From IMG/VR virus record IMGVR_UViG_3300011252_000669, positions 1 to 45,749 of that record: 45,749 nucleotides of DNA; one strand, 5' to 3'. Below are positions 6,077 through 13,447 of this stretch, piece after piece. Under the pieces are notes generated by a model that was not told the origin of the DNA, did not search any database, and saw only the letters and a list, made by a program, of their open reading frames with translations. This DNA is from a virus. The translations under genes were made by a program, and so were the position numbers. Positions within the stretch are counted from its first letter, which is position 1. Every line of letters begins with the position of its first letter.

Positions 6077-6267
6077 TTGTCGAACTTATCATCGATGTCC
6101 ATTGGCAACATGTCTCTCAACCGTTTCATTAACTTGGCCATTTCCAAGTAATCGATTTTGTTGAGTAGGTACTTCTCATACCCCTTAACTGCCGCCTCGG
6201 ACACTTCGATAAGATCTGCTAACCACTCGGTCTTATTCCTAGGCTTTTTCCATCCTTCTTTCGGCAT
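6067..6267 (-). CDS. Hypothetical basic helical protein
   Basis: A 66-residue protein (MPKEGWKKPRNKTEWLADLI...) that appears all-helical with mixed charge. Strong GGGAGGTGA site upstream of the ATG at 6267. Directly upstream of that site is a near-perfect CCTAAAT/ATTTAGG inverted repeat, which could modulate translation. The stop codon lies within the tRNA-Lys acceptor sequence. Confidence 0.6.
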   Translation of the reverse strand: MPKEGWKKPRNKTEWLADLIEVSEAAVKGYEKYLLNKIDYLEMAKLMKRLRDMLPMDIDDKFDKGA

Positions 6268-6301
6268 ATGTCACCTCCCTAAATTATTTAGGGATCGGCG
6301 A

Positions 6302-6490
6302 TCAGCCGAGAAGGAATTCCTTGATCTCACTAGAATGAACAAATGATGTGCAACTTACACCTTCGAATTGGACCTGAACCATGGGATCGTGGTCGTGGTC
6401 TTCAATCAGAATCTCTGAACTTTGCACAATGGTGCACTTCCTCTTGGTCGGTTCATGGTACATTGTCGAACCTGCTGAAAAATTGGTCAT
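6302..6490 (-). CDS. Hypothetical small beta-rich protein
   Basis: A 62-residue protein from the ATG at 6490, which overlaps the upstream stop as ATGA (MTNFSAGSTMYHEPTKRKCT...). The middle contains ILIEDHDHDPMVQVQFEGVS, a strand-turn-strand pattern. The short size and beta content recall Sm- or SH3-like domains, but the family is not clear. Confidence 0.5.
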   Translation of the reverse strand: MTNFSAGSTMYHEPTKRKCTIVQSSEILIEDHDHDPMVQVQFEGVSCTSFVHSSEIKEFLLG

Positions 6491-6798
6491 CGAGTGACTC
6501 CCGTAAGTTGTTCTAGTCTCGTGATTCGTGAAAATGGGATCTGAATCCACTTTCCGCCTCGCCATTCGTCGCCGTTAAGGTCCCATACGACGAGGATCCT
6601 GCTCTCATGTTCGAAGTCAATCCAGTCATGAACCTTGTCTTCTTCGATGTGGTGGGATTTAAGGGTTACAAAAATTGTAACATCATCCCCACTGGGATCT
6701 GTATAGATGATTTCACAGATCCCCTTCTTAAGACATGAAAGGATGGACGATCTGGTCATTGAATCTGATTCGATCACGATGGTGTTGTCATTAAACAT
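6487..6798 (-). CDS. WYL_2/Sm-like SH3-barrel phage protein
   Basis: A 103-residue protein: MTRSSILSCLKKGICEIIYT, then VTIFVTLKSHHI, and near the end ILVVWDLNGDEWRGGKWIQI. This layout matches the small phage family of Sm-like SH3 barrels (Pfam WYL_2, formerly DUF2693) by recognition of the VVWD...WR...I ending. The molecular role of the family is not established. An AAGGGGG site precedes the ATG and the promoter at 6828-6856 lies just upstream. Confidence 0.6.
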   Translation of the reverse strand: MFNDNTIVIESDSMTRSSILSCLKKGICEIIYTDPSGDDVTIFVTLKSHHIEEDKVHDWIDFEHESRILVVWDLNGDEWRGGKWIQIPFSRITRLEQLTGVTR

Positions 6799-6827
6799 TA
6801 TGTTCTAACCCCCTTGTGAGGACTTTG

Positions 6828-6856
6828 TATGTATTACAGGCTGAATTACCTGTCAA
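6828..6856 (-). promoter_or_regulatory. Sigma70-type promoter
   Basis: TTGACA (6851-6856), 17 nt, TACATA (6828-6833), giving a leader of about 22 nt for the gene starting at 6798. It lies in the short gap after the stop at 6860. Confidence 0.65.
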
Positions 6857-6859
6857 TAA

Positions 6860-7141
6860 TCAGCTTTGAAAATATTGGCAGTACTCGCACATAGCACCGC
6901 AGCTGTTCTCATAATCTTCGCATTCACCAATGGTCCGACCACCGCATGTCTTGTAATCCATGGCACTGTATTGGATCTTGGCCTCACGAACGATTGCCTT
7001 CTCAAATTCTGGAGGACAGTTGATCAAGCAATCAGTACTGGACTCCAACGTATCTTCACTTACTTGATACTTTTCCAGAAGATTGGAGGAAAAGAACTGT
7101 TCTCGGACGTCTGGGTTGTCAAAAGAGAGGACTACTGGCAC
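6860..7141 (-). CDS. Hypothetical Cys-rich protein, GTG start
   Basis: A 93-residue protein best started at the GTG at 7141, which overlaps the preceding TAG as TAGTG and has GGGAGGG about 8 nt upstream. The C-terminal third is Cys-rich (CGGRTIGECEDYENSCG, then CEYCQYF), suggesting a metal site. No family recognised. Confidence 0.5.
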   Translation of the reverse strand: MPVVLSFDNPDVREQFFSSNLLEKYQVSEDTLESSTDCLINCPPEFEKAIVREAKIQYSAMDYKTCGGRTIGECEDYENSCGAMCEYCQYFQS

Positions 7142-7401
7142 TACCAATCCCTCCCTTGTGCTCGACCCATGTTCATGATGATAACATTCCACTTGTTACC
7201 CTTACACATTTCTCTGACCTGAGATTGCTTCACCCAGTCGCCGATCGTGAATTCAAGCGAATTCCGAATTTCGACAATTTGGAAAGGAGAAGGATCCTCC
7301 CTCTTGGTATCAATCACCTTCTTGTTCACAATCTTCCTGGAAGGACTGGTCTTGTGGTGGTCGTAGAGAAAGACGATAGTACGTTGCATGGCGTCTGTCA
7401 T
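7141..7401 (-). CDS. Hypothetical protein
   Basis: An 86-residue basic protein (MTDAMQRTIVFLYDHHKTSP...), with FTIGDWVKQSQVREMCKGNK and a beta strand (WNVIIMNMG) near the end. The ATG at 7401 overlaps the upstream stop as ATGA and the stop abuts the next GTG. Function unknown. Confidence 0.5.
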   Translation of the reverse strand: MTDAMQRTIVFLYDHHKTSPSRKIVNKKVIDTKREDPSPFQIVEIRNSLEFTIGDWVKQSQVREMCKGNKWNVIIMNMGRAQGRDW

Positions 7402-7631
7402 GAATGATCTCCTGAATAGATGTCGACGACTTCTTTGAGTATTTCAACTATGAAACGGTATTCTTCTGCCGTGATCAGGTCGGGTTGGTACCCTAGAACG
7501 ATGTCTGATATCTGGATGAATGTATCTGCTGCTGCCAGTCTAGATTCTGGATCAACACCATTCCCCACTATGAGAGGAGCAATACCAGTAAGATGACGGA
7601 TATCATCAGATATCCTCGTGGAACGGATCAC
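7398..7631 (-). CDS. Hypothetical helical protein, GTG start
   Basis: A 77-residue protein (VIRSTRISDDIRHLTGIAPL...). The GTG at 7631 forms a GTGA overlap with the upstream stop, with GAGGA about 9 nt before. The protein is acidic and mainly helical (AEEYRFIVEILKEVVDIYSG). No family recognised. Confidence 0.5.
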   Translation of the reverse strand: MIRSTRISDDIRHLTGIAPLIVGNGVDPESRLAAADTFIQISDIVLGYQPDLITAEEYRFIVEILKEVVDIYSGDHS

Positions 7632-8032
7632 CAAGAGACTTCCTCACAGTCGACTTCCGCGTTGATTTCTGCTTCGAGACGGAGACGGCTTCGAAGCTTG
7701 TCATTTGCCCACTTTGCCTGCCCATTTTCCTCGATCACGGTACTGCTTTCGCTGGATTGGACCTCGGAGGTGGTGGTCTCGCTATCTGCAGTATACTTCT
7801 CGCTCACTTCAGGAAGGTGGAACACACCGACACCAGCTCGGCGGGTGTGTTCATGAGTGATCCAGTTCGGAATCCACTTCTTGCCCTTCATGCTCATGCT
7901 GATTTGCCTAAGCTCGGCACGGCAAAAAGTATCCTTGCTGAGATTGATCCCCAGTGCGACACCGTGTTCTAGAATGCCATCCACATAGGCCTTACGCTGC
8001 TTGGTGAGATTGTTGTATTCGAAATCGTTCAT
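7628..8032 (-). CDS. Hypothetical protein with acidic low-complexity tail
   Basis: A 134-residue protein. The N-terminal half (MNDFEYNNLTKQRKAYVDGI..., then SMKGKKWIPNWITHEHTRRA) looks globular and basic. The C-terminal half is Ser/Glu/Thr-rich (SETTTSEVQSSESSTVIEE). It starts in a TGATG overlap with the upstream stop. Function unknown. The promoter at 8123-8151 can drive it with an 84-nt leader. Confidence 0.55.
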   Translation of the reverse strand: MNDFEYNNLTKQRKAYVDGILEHGVALGINLSKDTFCRAELRQISMSMKGKKWIPNWITHEHTRRAGVGVFHLPEVSEKYTADSETTTSEVQSSESSTVIEENGQAKWANDKLRSRLRLEAEINAEVDCEEVSW

Positions 8033-8202
8033 CAGATCAACTGTCCTTGTTCTTCAAGATCGGCAAGAGTCTGCTTGCCATGTTCACTCAAACTACCATC
8101 TTCTTCGAAGAGGTCATTACCCATTGTATCACAAAGGCTGTCCTCTGTCAAGTACCCTGTATCCTGGCTAAGGTTAATAGCCATCATTTGGTCACTTTGC
8201 AT
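8032..8202 (-). CDS. Small acidic protein (56 aa)
   Basis: Likely start at the ATG at 8202 (GAGGG 8 nt upstream), inside the end of the previous gene: MQSDQMMAINLSQDTGYLTE..., ending SEHGKQTLADLEEQGQLI. A longer frame from 8232 is less likely. A full consensus promoter lies inside the frame, which raises the possibility that only the last 30 codons are made from it. Function unknown. Confidence 0.4.
   Translation of the reverse strand: MQSDQMMAINLSQDTGYLTEDSLCDTMGNDLFEEDGSLSEHGKQTLADLEEQGQLI
8123..8151 (-). promoter_or_regulatory. Sigma70-type promoter inside a small gene
   Basis: TTGACA (8146-8151), 17 nt, TACAAT (8123-8128) followed by GGGT, matching the early-promoter family seen at 3994, 10218 and 34091. 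Unlike those, it lies inside coding sequence and would drive the genes from 8032 leftward. Confidence 0.65.
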
Positions 8203-8704
8203 CTTCAATGCCCTCTTCACTATCCCAATCAATACTGTTCATAGCGTTCCATTCCTTTTCTTCTTCAAGCCATGACTGCAAGCCATCAGCCAGGATGTCG
8301 CGATCCTCTTCTGGGATGCCGTCAATGTCCCCAGCATCCCCCCATTCAGTCATCTCTCCATCCAGATACTGACCACAGAATGCCATACCTGGTTCTACCC
8401 ACCACGCCTCTACCTCAAACTTCTGGGAGAGATCTTCGATGACTGGGATGGGTGGAGACCATGCAGAATTTGCGTCGATGAAAAGGGTACCAGTACCGTC
8501 TTCATTCTTGACGACGTCAAAACAATCGTCCTCGATCTGGAGATCCCACTTGGTTCCCCAAGTATCAATCGCCTTTCCATAATCCCACTCACCGAGAGGG
8601 ATCACTGCTTCACAGAATCCGCGATCCTTCATGGCATACATCAGGTCGGTGATTTCTTGTAGATCACCACTGATCTCGATTGTGTTTTGGCACCAATTAG
8701 GCAT
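8192..8704 (-). CDS. Api92/YubB-like ferredoxin-fold protein
   Basis: A 170-residue protein from the ATG at 8704 (MPNWCQNTIEISG). The MPNWCxN start, the internal TWGTKWD, SAWSPPIPVIEDLS and WWVEPGMAFCGQY are features of the Api92-like/YubB family (DUF1281) found on plasmids and phages. The fold is ferredoxin-like and the function is not established. The acidic C-terminal tail (WDSEEGIEDAK) is longer than the core. It overlaps the 29-codon membrane peptide upstream. Confidence 0.75.
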   Translation of the reverse strand: MPNWCQNTIEISGDLQEITDLMYAMKDRGFCEAVIPLGEWDYGKAIDTWGTKWDLQIEDDCFDVVKNEDGTGTLFIDANSAWSPPIPVIEDLSQKFEVEAWWVEPGMAFCGQYLDGEMTEWGDAGDIDGIPEEDRDILADGLQSWLEEEKEWNAMNSIDWDSEEGIEDAK

Positions 8705-8786
8705 CGTCAAAAATTCCTTTGTAGAGGTAATAAATCCCTGAAATACAGGCGATTATGATCAAGTATGCTCCGTAAGAATCAATCAT
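8697..8786 (-). CDS. Micro membrane peptide (29 aa)
   Basis: A 29-codon frame (MIDSYGAYLIIIACISGIYY then LYKGIFDDA) between the AAA ATPase and Api92-like genes. Its ATG overlaps the ATPase stop as ATGA and its TAA overlaps the next ATG. It encodes a single transmembrane helix. The double overlap and the membrane-like sequence argue that it is real. Confidence 0.5.
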   Translation of the reverse strand: MIDSYGAYLIIIACISGIYYLYKGIFDDA

Positions 8787-10156
8787 TCGCTGATCCAATC
8801 CACCTGCCAGTTCTTCTCCAGAATCTTGCTTTCCACGGCGTTGTAGGAAGCAATATTCATCTTCCACTTCTTGGCATCTGGCATCCAGAGGACTGGACCC
8901 AAGCTCTTGATATCGTCCTTCTCGGCGAAAGGAACCCTGATGGAGACATGGGTGGCACCTTCCCTAGCGACATTCTCCGCCTCTGCTCGTGCCTCCTTGT
9001 CGAAGTCGGCATCGAGCTTACCATACATCGTCAGGAAGGATTCCTTGGTGGCATCGTCGAATCGGGTGATCGCCATTTCGATCGCCTTCTTCTGATCCTT
9101 GAAGATCGAGTATGCGGTCACGATGTTCGTCAAACGACGAGTGGTGATGATCTCGTCCACGGCATCCTGGTAGTAGCACTGTCGGATCATGTCCGCCCAG
9201 CTGACCAGAGTCTTTGCGAAAGCATCGTCATTGACTCCAAGGCTGTCCATCATCTTCTTGATGATCCGAGTCTCGACATTCTTGGGAGCATATGCCTGCT
9301 CCAGAGTGACCGAGAATCGGTCGAGGAATGCCTCGTTCAGCACGTTCGTACCCACGAACCGACCGTCATCTGACCCCTTGCCTTTGGTGTTGGCAGTGGC
9401 GAAGATCTGGAATCCATCAGCAGGAGTGACCCACTGTCCGATCTTCTTCAAGAAGACACCCTTGCCCTCTAGCACAGGCTGGAGACACATGATATTGTGC
9501 GATGCGAGATCCACCTCGTCAAGAAGCAAGATACCACCCTGCTTCATGGCACGGACCACAGGACCATCACACCAGACGGTCTCGCCGTTGATGAGACGGA
9601 ATCCGCCGAGGAGATCATCCTCGTCAGTCTGCTTGGTGATGTTCACTCGGAACATTTCCCGCTTGAGCTTCGCACATACCTGCTCGATCATGGTGGTCTT
9701 GCCGTTGCCCGACAGACCAGTCACGAACATGGGATAGAACATGCGACTCTTCATGATCGTCACGACATCCCCGAAGTGACCCCATGGGACGTAGGTATCG
9801 ATCTTGCTCGGAACCAAGGAGTCAGACTCGCCACCAGTCATGCCACGAACTTCGCTTGTCGCAGGAGAGACCTTGGGGGTCTCGACAATGGTTTTGACCA
9901 TTGCCTTTTTGGGGAGACTCGTGGTCTCATGGACGACGTTCGTCGCAGACGAACCCAGCTCGTGGATGATGTATTCACCGACGTTTTCGGTCCGACGAGT
10001 CTGATCCTGAGAGATCCAAGCGGGAGGACAGGCGTAAATGCCAGTCGAGAGGCAGAGTGCCTTGATCTCGGTTCGGGTGACGGGAGAGGTCAGACCAGCA
10101 TCACGCATCGCTTCAATGAAGGACTCGCGGGCTGCAATCGATTGGGCAGTTGCCAT
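8783..10156 (-). CDS. cobS: MoxR/CobS-like AAA+ ATPase
   Basis: A 457-residue AAA+ protein. Walker A GLSGNGKT is at about 147-154 and Walker B ILLLDEVD at 209-216, then ATANTKGKGSDDGRFVGTN (sensor 1) and LDRFSV. This is the CobS-like subgroup often found in T4-type cyanophages. A C-terminal segment (about 400-457: VPFAEKDDIKSLG...KKWKM) resembles DUF5710, which is not part of CobS. CobS works with CobT and CobN in cobaltochelatase. A CobT-like VWA gene ends at 31826 but no CobN is seen, so general MoxR-type remodelling is equally possible. The leader from the promoter at 10218 is about 55 nt with GGAG before the ATG. Confidence 0.8.
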   Translation of the reverse strand: MATAQSIAARESFIEAMRDAGLTSPVTRTEIKALCLSTGIYACPPAWISQDQTRRTENVGEYIIHELGSSATNVVHETTSLPKKAMVKTIVETPKVSPATSEVRGMTGGESDSLVPSKIDTYVPWGHFGDVVTIMKSRMFYPMFVTGLSGNGKTTMIEQVCAKLKREMFRVNITKQTDEDDLLGGFRLINGETVWCDGPVVRAMKQGGILLLDEVDLASHNIMCLQPVLEGKGVFLKKIGQWVTPADGFQIFATANTKGKGSDDGRFVGTNVLNEAFLDRFSVTLEQAYAPKNVETRIIKKMMDSLGVNDDAFAKTLVSWADMIRQCYYQDAVDEIITTRRLTNIVTAYSIFKDQKKAIEMAITRFDDATKESFLTMYGKLDADFDKEARAEAENVAREGATHVSIRVPFAEKDDIKSLGPVLWMPDAKKWKMNIASYNAVESKILEKNWQVDWISE

Positions 10157-10217
10157 TTTTCAGTGCTCCGAAGAGGAGGTGTTCGTGGTCGGGACCAATC
10201 CCGAATCCTGAACACCC

Positions 10218-10246
10218 ATTGTACCAGAAAAAAGGGCTCGTGTCAA
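10218..10246 (-). promoter_or_regulatory. Sigma70-type promoter for the AAA ATPase
   Basis: TTGACA (10241-10246), 17-nt spacer ending CTGG, TACAAT (10218-10223), then GGGTG. Sequence is nearly identical to the promoters at 3994 and 34091, but here a normal leader of about 55 nt with a ribosome-binding site follows. Confidence 0.8.
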
Positions 10247-10267
10247 GCTGATGGTTGACACAAGAGA

Positions 10268-10381
10268 AAACCCCCTTCTGAATATCAGGAAGGGGGTTTA
10301 TTATGTGGATGAGTTGTGGATGAAGGCTGTTAGGGTCCCGTTAGGGTCCGAGAACTCCGTTGAGATTGAGACTCAATCTCA
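10268..10381. repeat. Composite intergenic module, copy B
   Basis: An 11-bp hairpin (10268-10278 with 10289-10299, C-rich arm, ends in TTT). Two TGTGGATGA 9-mers (10304-10312, 10315-10323). Two GTTAGGGTCC units (from 10329 and 10340). A perfect inverted repeat GAGATTGAG-A-CTCAATCTC (10362-10380) that begins directly after the stop at 10382. The hairpin can act as a terminator in front of the ATPase promoter. Confidence 0.8.
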
Positions 10382-10735
10382 TTACCGTCTTCTCTTGGCG
10401 GATTTCTTGGCGGCCTTAGATCTGACTTTGCTTGGTCGATATCCAGACTTCGCTCTCTTCTTGGAATACTTCTTTCGGGCTTTCTTACCAGCAGAGGACC
10501 GTCTATATTTCTTGGCCTTTGTTCTTTCAGATGAGGACATCTTCTTATATTCTTCGAGATCAAACTCGTCATCTTCATCGTCCTCATACCCCTCTAGATC
10601 TCTGAGTGCGTCCTCGTACCCATCCATATACCCGTCTTCATATTCTTCTTCGGTATCATCTCCAATATGGGCATCTTCCCTCATATTGATGTAGGTATCC
10701 ATCACCGATTTTATCCACTCTGGGTCTTTGAACAT
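10382..10735 (-). CDS. Bipolar acidic/basic protein, putative DNA-condensing
   Basis: A 117-residue protein. The first two thirds are very acidic (EEEYEDGYMDGYEDALRDLE, GYEDDEDDEFDLEEY). The last 45 residues are Lys/Arg/Ser/Ala-rich (KKARKKYSKKRAKSGY, ending SKAAKKSAKRRR), like histone H1 or protamine tails. GGAGGG lies 8 nt before the ATG and a TATAAATA box lies at 10757-10764, so it is probably late-expressed. A role binding or packing DNA in the head is inferred only from composition. Confidence 0.6.
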   Translation of the reverse strand: MFKDPEWIKSVMDTYINMREDAHIGDDTEEEYEDGYMDGYEDALRDLEGYEDDEDDEFDLEEYKKMSSSERTKAKKYRRSSAGKKARKKYSKKRAKSGYRPSKVRSKAAKKSAKRRR

Positions 10736-10756
10736 GGGCTTAGCCCTCCATTCTCT

Positions 10757-10773
10757 TATTTATAATATAAATA
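10757..10773. promoter_or_regulatory. Back-to-back T4-type late promoters
   Basis: TATAAATA occurs on the minus strand at 10757-10764 (for the gene starting at 10735) and on the plus strand at 10766-10773 (for the resolvase starting at 10779), separated by 1 nt. TATAAATA is the T4 late-promoter core. The plus-strand box ends only 5 nt before the ATG, implying a very short or absent leader. Confidence 0.6.
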
Positions 10774-10778
10774 ACTCC

Positions 10779-11342
10779 ATGAAAACAGCAGGCGTTGACT
10801 ACAGTATGACCAGCCCAGGCATTTGTACCCATTGGGGTGAAAAATGGTCTTTCGAAAACTGCCGCTTTTATTATCTGACCAAGATTAAAAAGCTGGAAGG
10901 TAAGTTCTTCGGGGGTTTGGTTTCGGGCAGACTTCTTAAAGACTTCAAGTCATCTATGGAAAGATATGATTTCATATCTGATTGGGCCTTGGATAAGACG
11001 TCTTTTTACAACCATGTCATGATTGAAGGTTATGCTTATGCTGCTACTGGCAGGGTATTCGACATCGGTGAAAATACGGGCATTTATAAACATAAGTTGT
11101 GGTTGAATAACACCCCTCTAAGTGTAGTCACTCCGACCCAGATCAAGAAGTTTGCCACTGGGTCTGGTGCCGCTACCAAAGAGCACATGTATGAGTCCTG
11201 GATGCAGGAGACTGGGATGGATTTACAGCGGGAAATGACCCCAAAGAGATCCAATATTGGGAACCCCACTAGCGATATCGTCGATGCCTATTATATTTGT
11301 AAGTATTTGTTCCACGAAGGTGGACTGACGGTCGATCCCTAG
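10779..11342 (+). CDS. RuvC-like Holliday junction resolvase
   Basis: A 187-residue plus-strand protein. The start at 10779 is chosen because the late promoter lies upstream of it, inside the longer frame from 10728. Motifs match RuvC/RNase H-fold resolvases: GVDYSMTSPGI (first Asp), MIEGYAYAATG (Glu), PTQIKKFATGSGAATKEHM, and DIVDAYYICKYL (last Asp pair). Such enzymes cut branched DNA before packaging, the role of the unrelated gp49 in T4. It converges with the 383-residue gene, their 3' ends overlapping by 4 nt. Confidence 0.75.
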   Translation: MKTAGVDYSMTSPGICTHWGEKWSFENCRFYYLTKIKKLEGKFFGGLVSGRLLKDFKSSMERYDFISDWALDKTSFYNHVMIEGYAYAATGRVFDIGENTGIYKHKLWLNNTPLSVVTPTQIKKFATGSGAATKEHMYESWMQETGMDLQREMTPKRSNIGNPTSDIVDAYYICKYLFHEGGLTVDP

Positions 11343-12490
11343 CGGAATCTCGCCATCGTTCTGCCAATGTCGGTTTTCTTTGGTACTCGTCCCGTCTTGA
11401 CGTATGTATCCCATGACTTTTCATCTTCAACCATTGTACCGCCGTCTTTCACCCAGAACTGATCGGTATTGATGCCTTGCCAACCACCGAGTGTCTTGTC
11501 AATCACCTTTGCTGCTGCTTGACATCGATCGAGTTCACCAAGAACAGACGAACGACCATTTTGTTTTCTATCAATGCGGACCTTGACCCATCCTGCTTTT
11601 TCTAGATTTTCTTCGGTATCATAATCACCATCAGACTTACCTAACTTGAGTGCATTGTAGATGTTTTTGTATGACTTGTCAATGATGTCCTGGAGTTGTG
11701 CCTCTGTCATGTCGCCATTTTTCACGAACTGCGCCATATCTTGTGCAATATCCACACCGATCCTGTCTGGTTGAAACTTTCGAAACTCTTCTGCCGACAT
11801 CATATTGGTAAGAACCTGAGTATGGAAGTTCCACCCCCTACCGCCCTCGGGGTGCAGGATCAGCTTGTTCTTGGGATCCACCCAACCAATAAGCATCTCG
11901 CCTTTTTTTGACTCTAACACACTTTCTCCACGGAACATTGCCATTGTTCGCCCTATGTCTGTCTGCTGAGGCGCTGGCTTCCCCGTTTTGATATATGATA
12001 TCAAATCTCTCTCGCTTCTGATCTCGATCTCTTCGTCGGCCTCATACCCACGTTCGTAAATCTCTAAGAACTCAATGTGTTTCACCCAGTCTAACTTATT
12101 GTATATGATTTTGGCAGCCTTTTTCGCCGCTGGTGCACCACCTTGCTTGATTTCTAACGAGCTGACACCTGCATCGAAAACGACTCTGTGCCACCCCATG
12201 CTCGCTAGTAGACTGTCGAGATTCGAGTCTCTGTCTACTTTACCACTCTTAAGATCATCCCACATGCTCTCGACTTCTTCATCTCCATCTTCAAACCCGT
12301 ACGTCTCTGCCCATCTTTTCTTCAGCGACTCACCACCGAATTTAGACAAGTTGTTGACTATTATTTCGTCATGATAAGGTCGAACACCCCTTTTCATGGG
12401 GAAAAGAGATAATTCATCTGTTTTAACATTGACCCACCCTTTACGGCGGAATCTAACAGCTTCGAAGATGAACTGGAGGAATGTTTTCAT
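11339..12490 (-). CDS. Capsid-tagged protein with two tandem domains
   Basis: A 383-residue protein beginning MKTFLQFIFEAV, close to the T4 internal-protein capsid-targeting tag (MKTYQEFIAEA) with an IxE prohead-protease site (IFE). The rest is two related halves of about 185 residues. Each contains a GW(V/H) strand segment and a Y-(I/V)-KTGR/K-P motif, and ends DIGRTMA-(M/R)-FR. Function unknown. It follows the lipoprotein gene by 1 nt. Confidence 0.6.
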   Translation of the reverse strand: MKTFLQFIFEAVRFRRKGWVNVKTDELSLFPMKRGVRPYHDEIIVNNLSKFGGESLKKRWAETYGFEDGDEEVESMWDDLKSGKVDRDSNLDSLLASMGWHRVVFDAGVSSLEIKQGGAPAAKKAAKIIYNKLDWVKHIEFLEIYERGYEADEEIEIRSERDLISYIKTGKPAPQQTDIGRTMAMFRGESVLESKKGEMLIGWVDPKNKLILHPEGGRGWNFHTQVLTNMMSAEEFRKFQPDRIGVDIAQDMAQFVKNGDMTEAQLQDIIDKSYKNIYNALKLGKSDGDYDTEENLEKAGWVKVRIDRKQNGRSSVLGELDRCQAAAKVIDKTLGGWQGINTDQFWVKDGGTMVEDEKSWDTYVKTGRVPKKTDIGRTMARFR

Positions 12491-12491
12491 A

Positions 12492-13409
12492 TCACTTATT
12501 TAGACGACTGAGCTTCTCAAAATGATTCTTCGCCTTAACTTCAGCTATGATTCTCTTGGTGATTGGATTGGTGAATTTGCCAGCGATCCCGCCTGGTCCG
12601 AATATTTCTTTACGCATGTCATCTAGACTCGCATCGCTCATGTGGTCTTTGATCTCTTCGATTAGTTCTACCACTTCTCTGGTTGCGTCCTGGTAATTTT
12701 TCCCTTCCAACAGACTTCTACCCAACATACCCGCAACCAGCAAAAATCCAATGATTAATGCTACCAGTCCGACTATTGCTATTTCTTCAAGATAGTATTG
12801 GGATGCAGCAGCAAACCCGATGACTAACATGCCAACTGCCAGAACTGCACCACCCAGCTTTCGGTCCACTTTGATGGTGACGAATGCGCCACCAACAATC
12901 ATGAAGAAGCCCACAGAAAAGGCCAGAGTGATGAAACTCCGCATATTTTGTAATGCTTGCTGTCTTACTTCCCTATCAGATTCCGCGTAATCGGCGAGGA
13001 GATCTTCTAGCCCCTCTACCTGGACTATCGCGGCGGCAGCACGGACATTTGCCATATCCAGATCTTCTAGGGCCTCTTCTATTCTCACCTGCTCTTTGTG
13101 GGCCTCTTTGGCGGAGTCTCTTATCGATCCCGCTCTTATTTCTATCTCTTCCGTCTGAGGCGTCATTTCTTCGTCTGGGATCTCGGCGGTCCTCCACAGA
13201 ATCTCTTCGGCCTCCATGTCGATATTGTGGAGGTGAGAGTCTATGAGACTGCTTGATTGATGAATCTCTTCGGTTTGTTCTATCTGCTCTCTGACGGTAT
13301 CCACCATTTGTATTGAAGGGTGGTCTACCGAACGTGATGAAGTCGGGGTCACCGAGCAACTCATTAAGAACGACATGGTTAGTATTGTACTGATTACCAC
13401 ACGCATCAT
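12492..13409 (-). CDS. Putative lipoprotein with coiled coil and three membrane helices
   Basis: A 305-residue protein. Residues 1-18 form a lipoprotein signal (ILTMSFLMSC). Residues 35-150 are charged and helical, probably coiled coil. Three hydrophobic segments follow (about 158-178, 185-205, 209-230), then a soluble tail. GGAGG lies 5 nt before the ATG at 13409. A lipidated polytopic protein is unusual in a late head block; lysis or host-envelope modification are possibilities. If Cys18 is not lipidated, residues 1-17 are simply a membrane anchor. Confidence 0.55.
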   Translation of the reverse strand: MMRVVISTILTMSFLMSCSVTPTSSRSVDHPSIQMVDTVREQIEQTEEIHQSSSLIDSHLHNIDMEAEEILWRTAEIPDEEMTPQTEEIEIRAGSIRDSAKEAHKEQVRIEEALEDLDMANVRAAAAIVQVEGLEDLLADYAESDREVRQQALQNMRSFITLAFSVGFFMIVGGAFVTIKVDRKLGGAVLAVGMLVIGFAAASQYYLEEIAIVGLVALIIGFLLVAGMLGRSLLEGKNYQDATREVVELIEEIKDHMSDASLDDMRKEIFGPGGIAGKFTNPITKRIIAEVKAKNHFEKLSRLNK

Positions 13410-13447
13410 TTATACCTCCAAATAATACCAAAGACAAAATCAGTGCT

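Noticed and set aside
9497-10258. 253-codon plus-strand frame opposite the CobS-like ATPase
   Set aside because: It is the antisense of a well-supported AAA gene, has no family motif or ribosome-binding site, and reflects third-position bias of the real gene.
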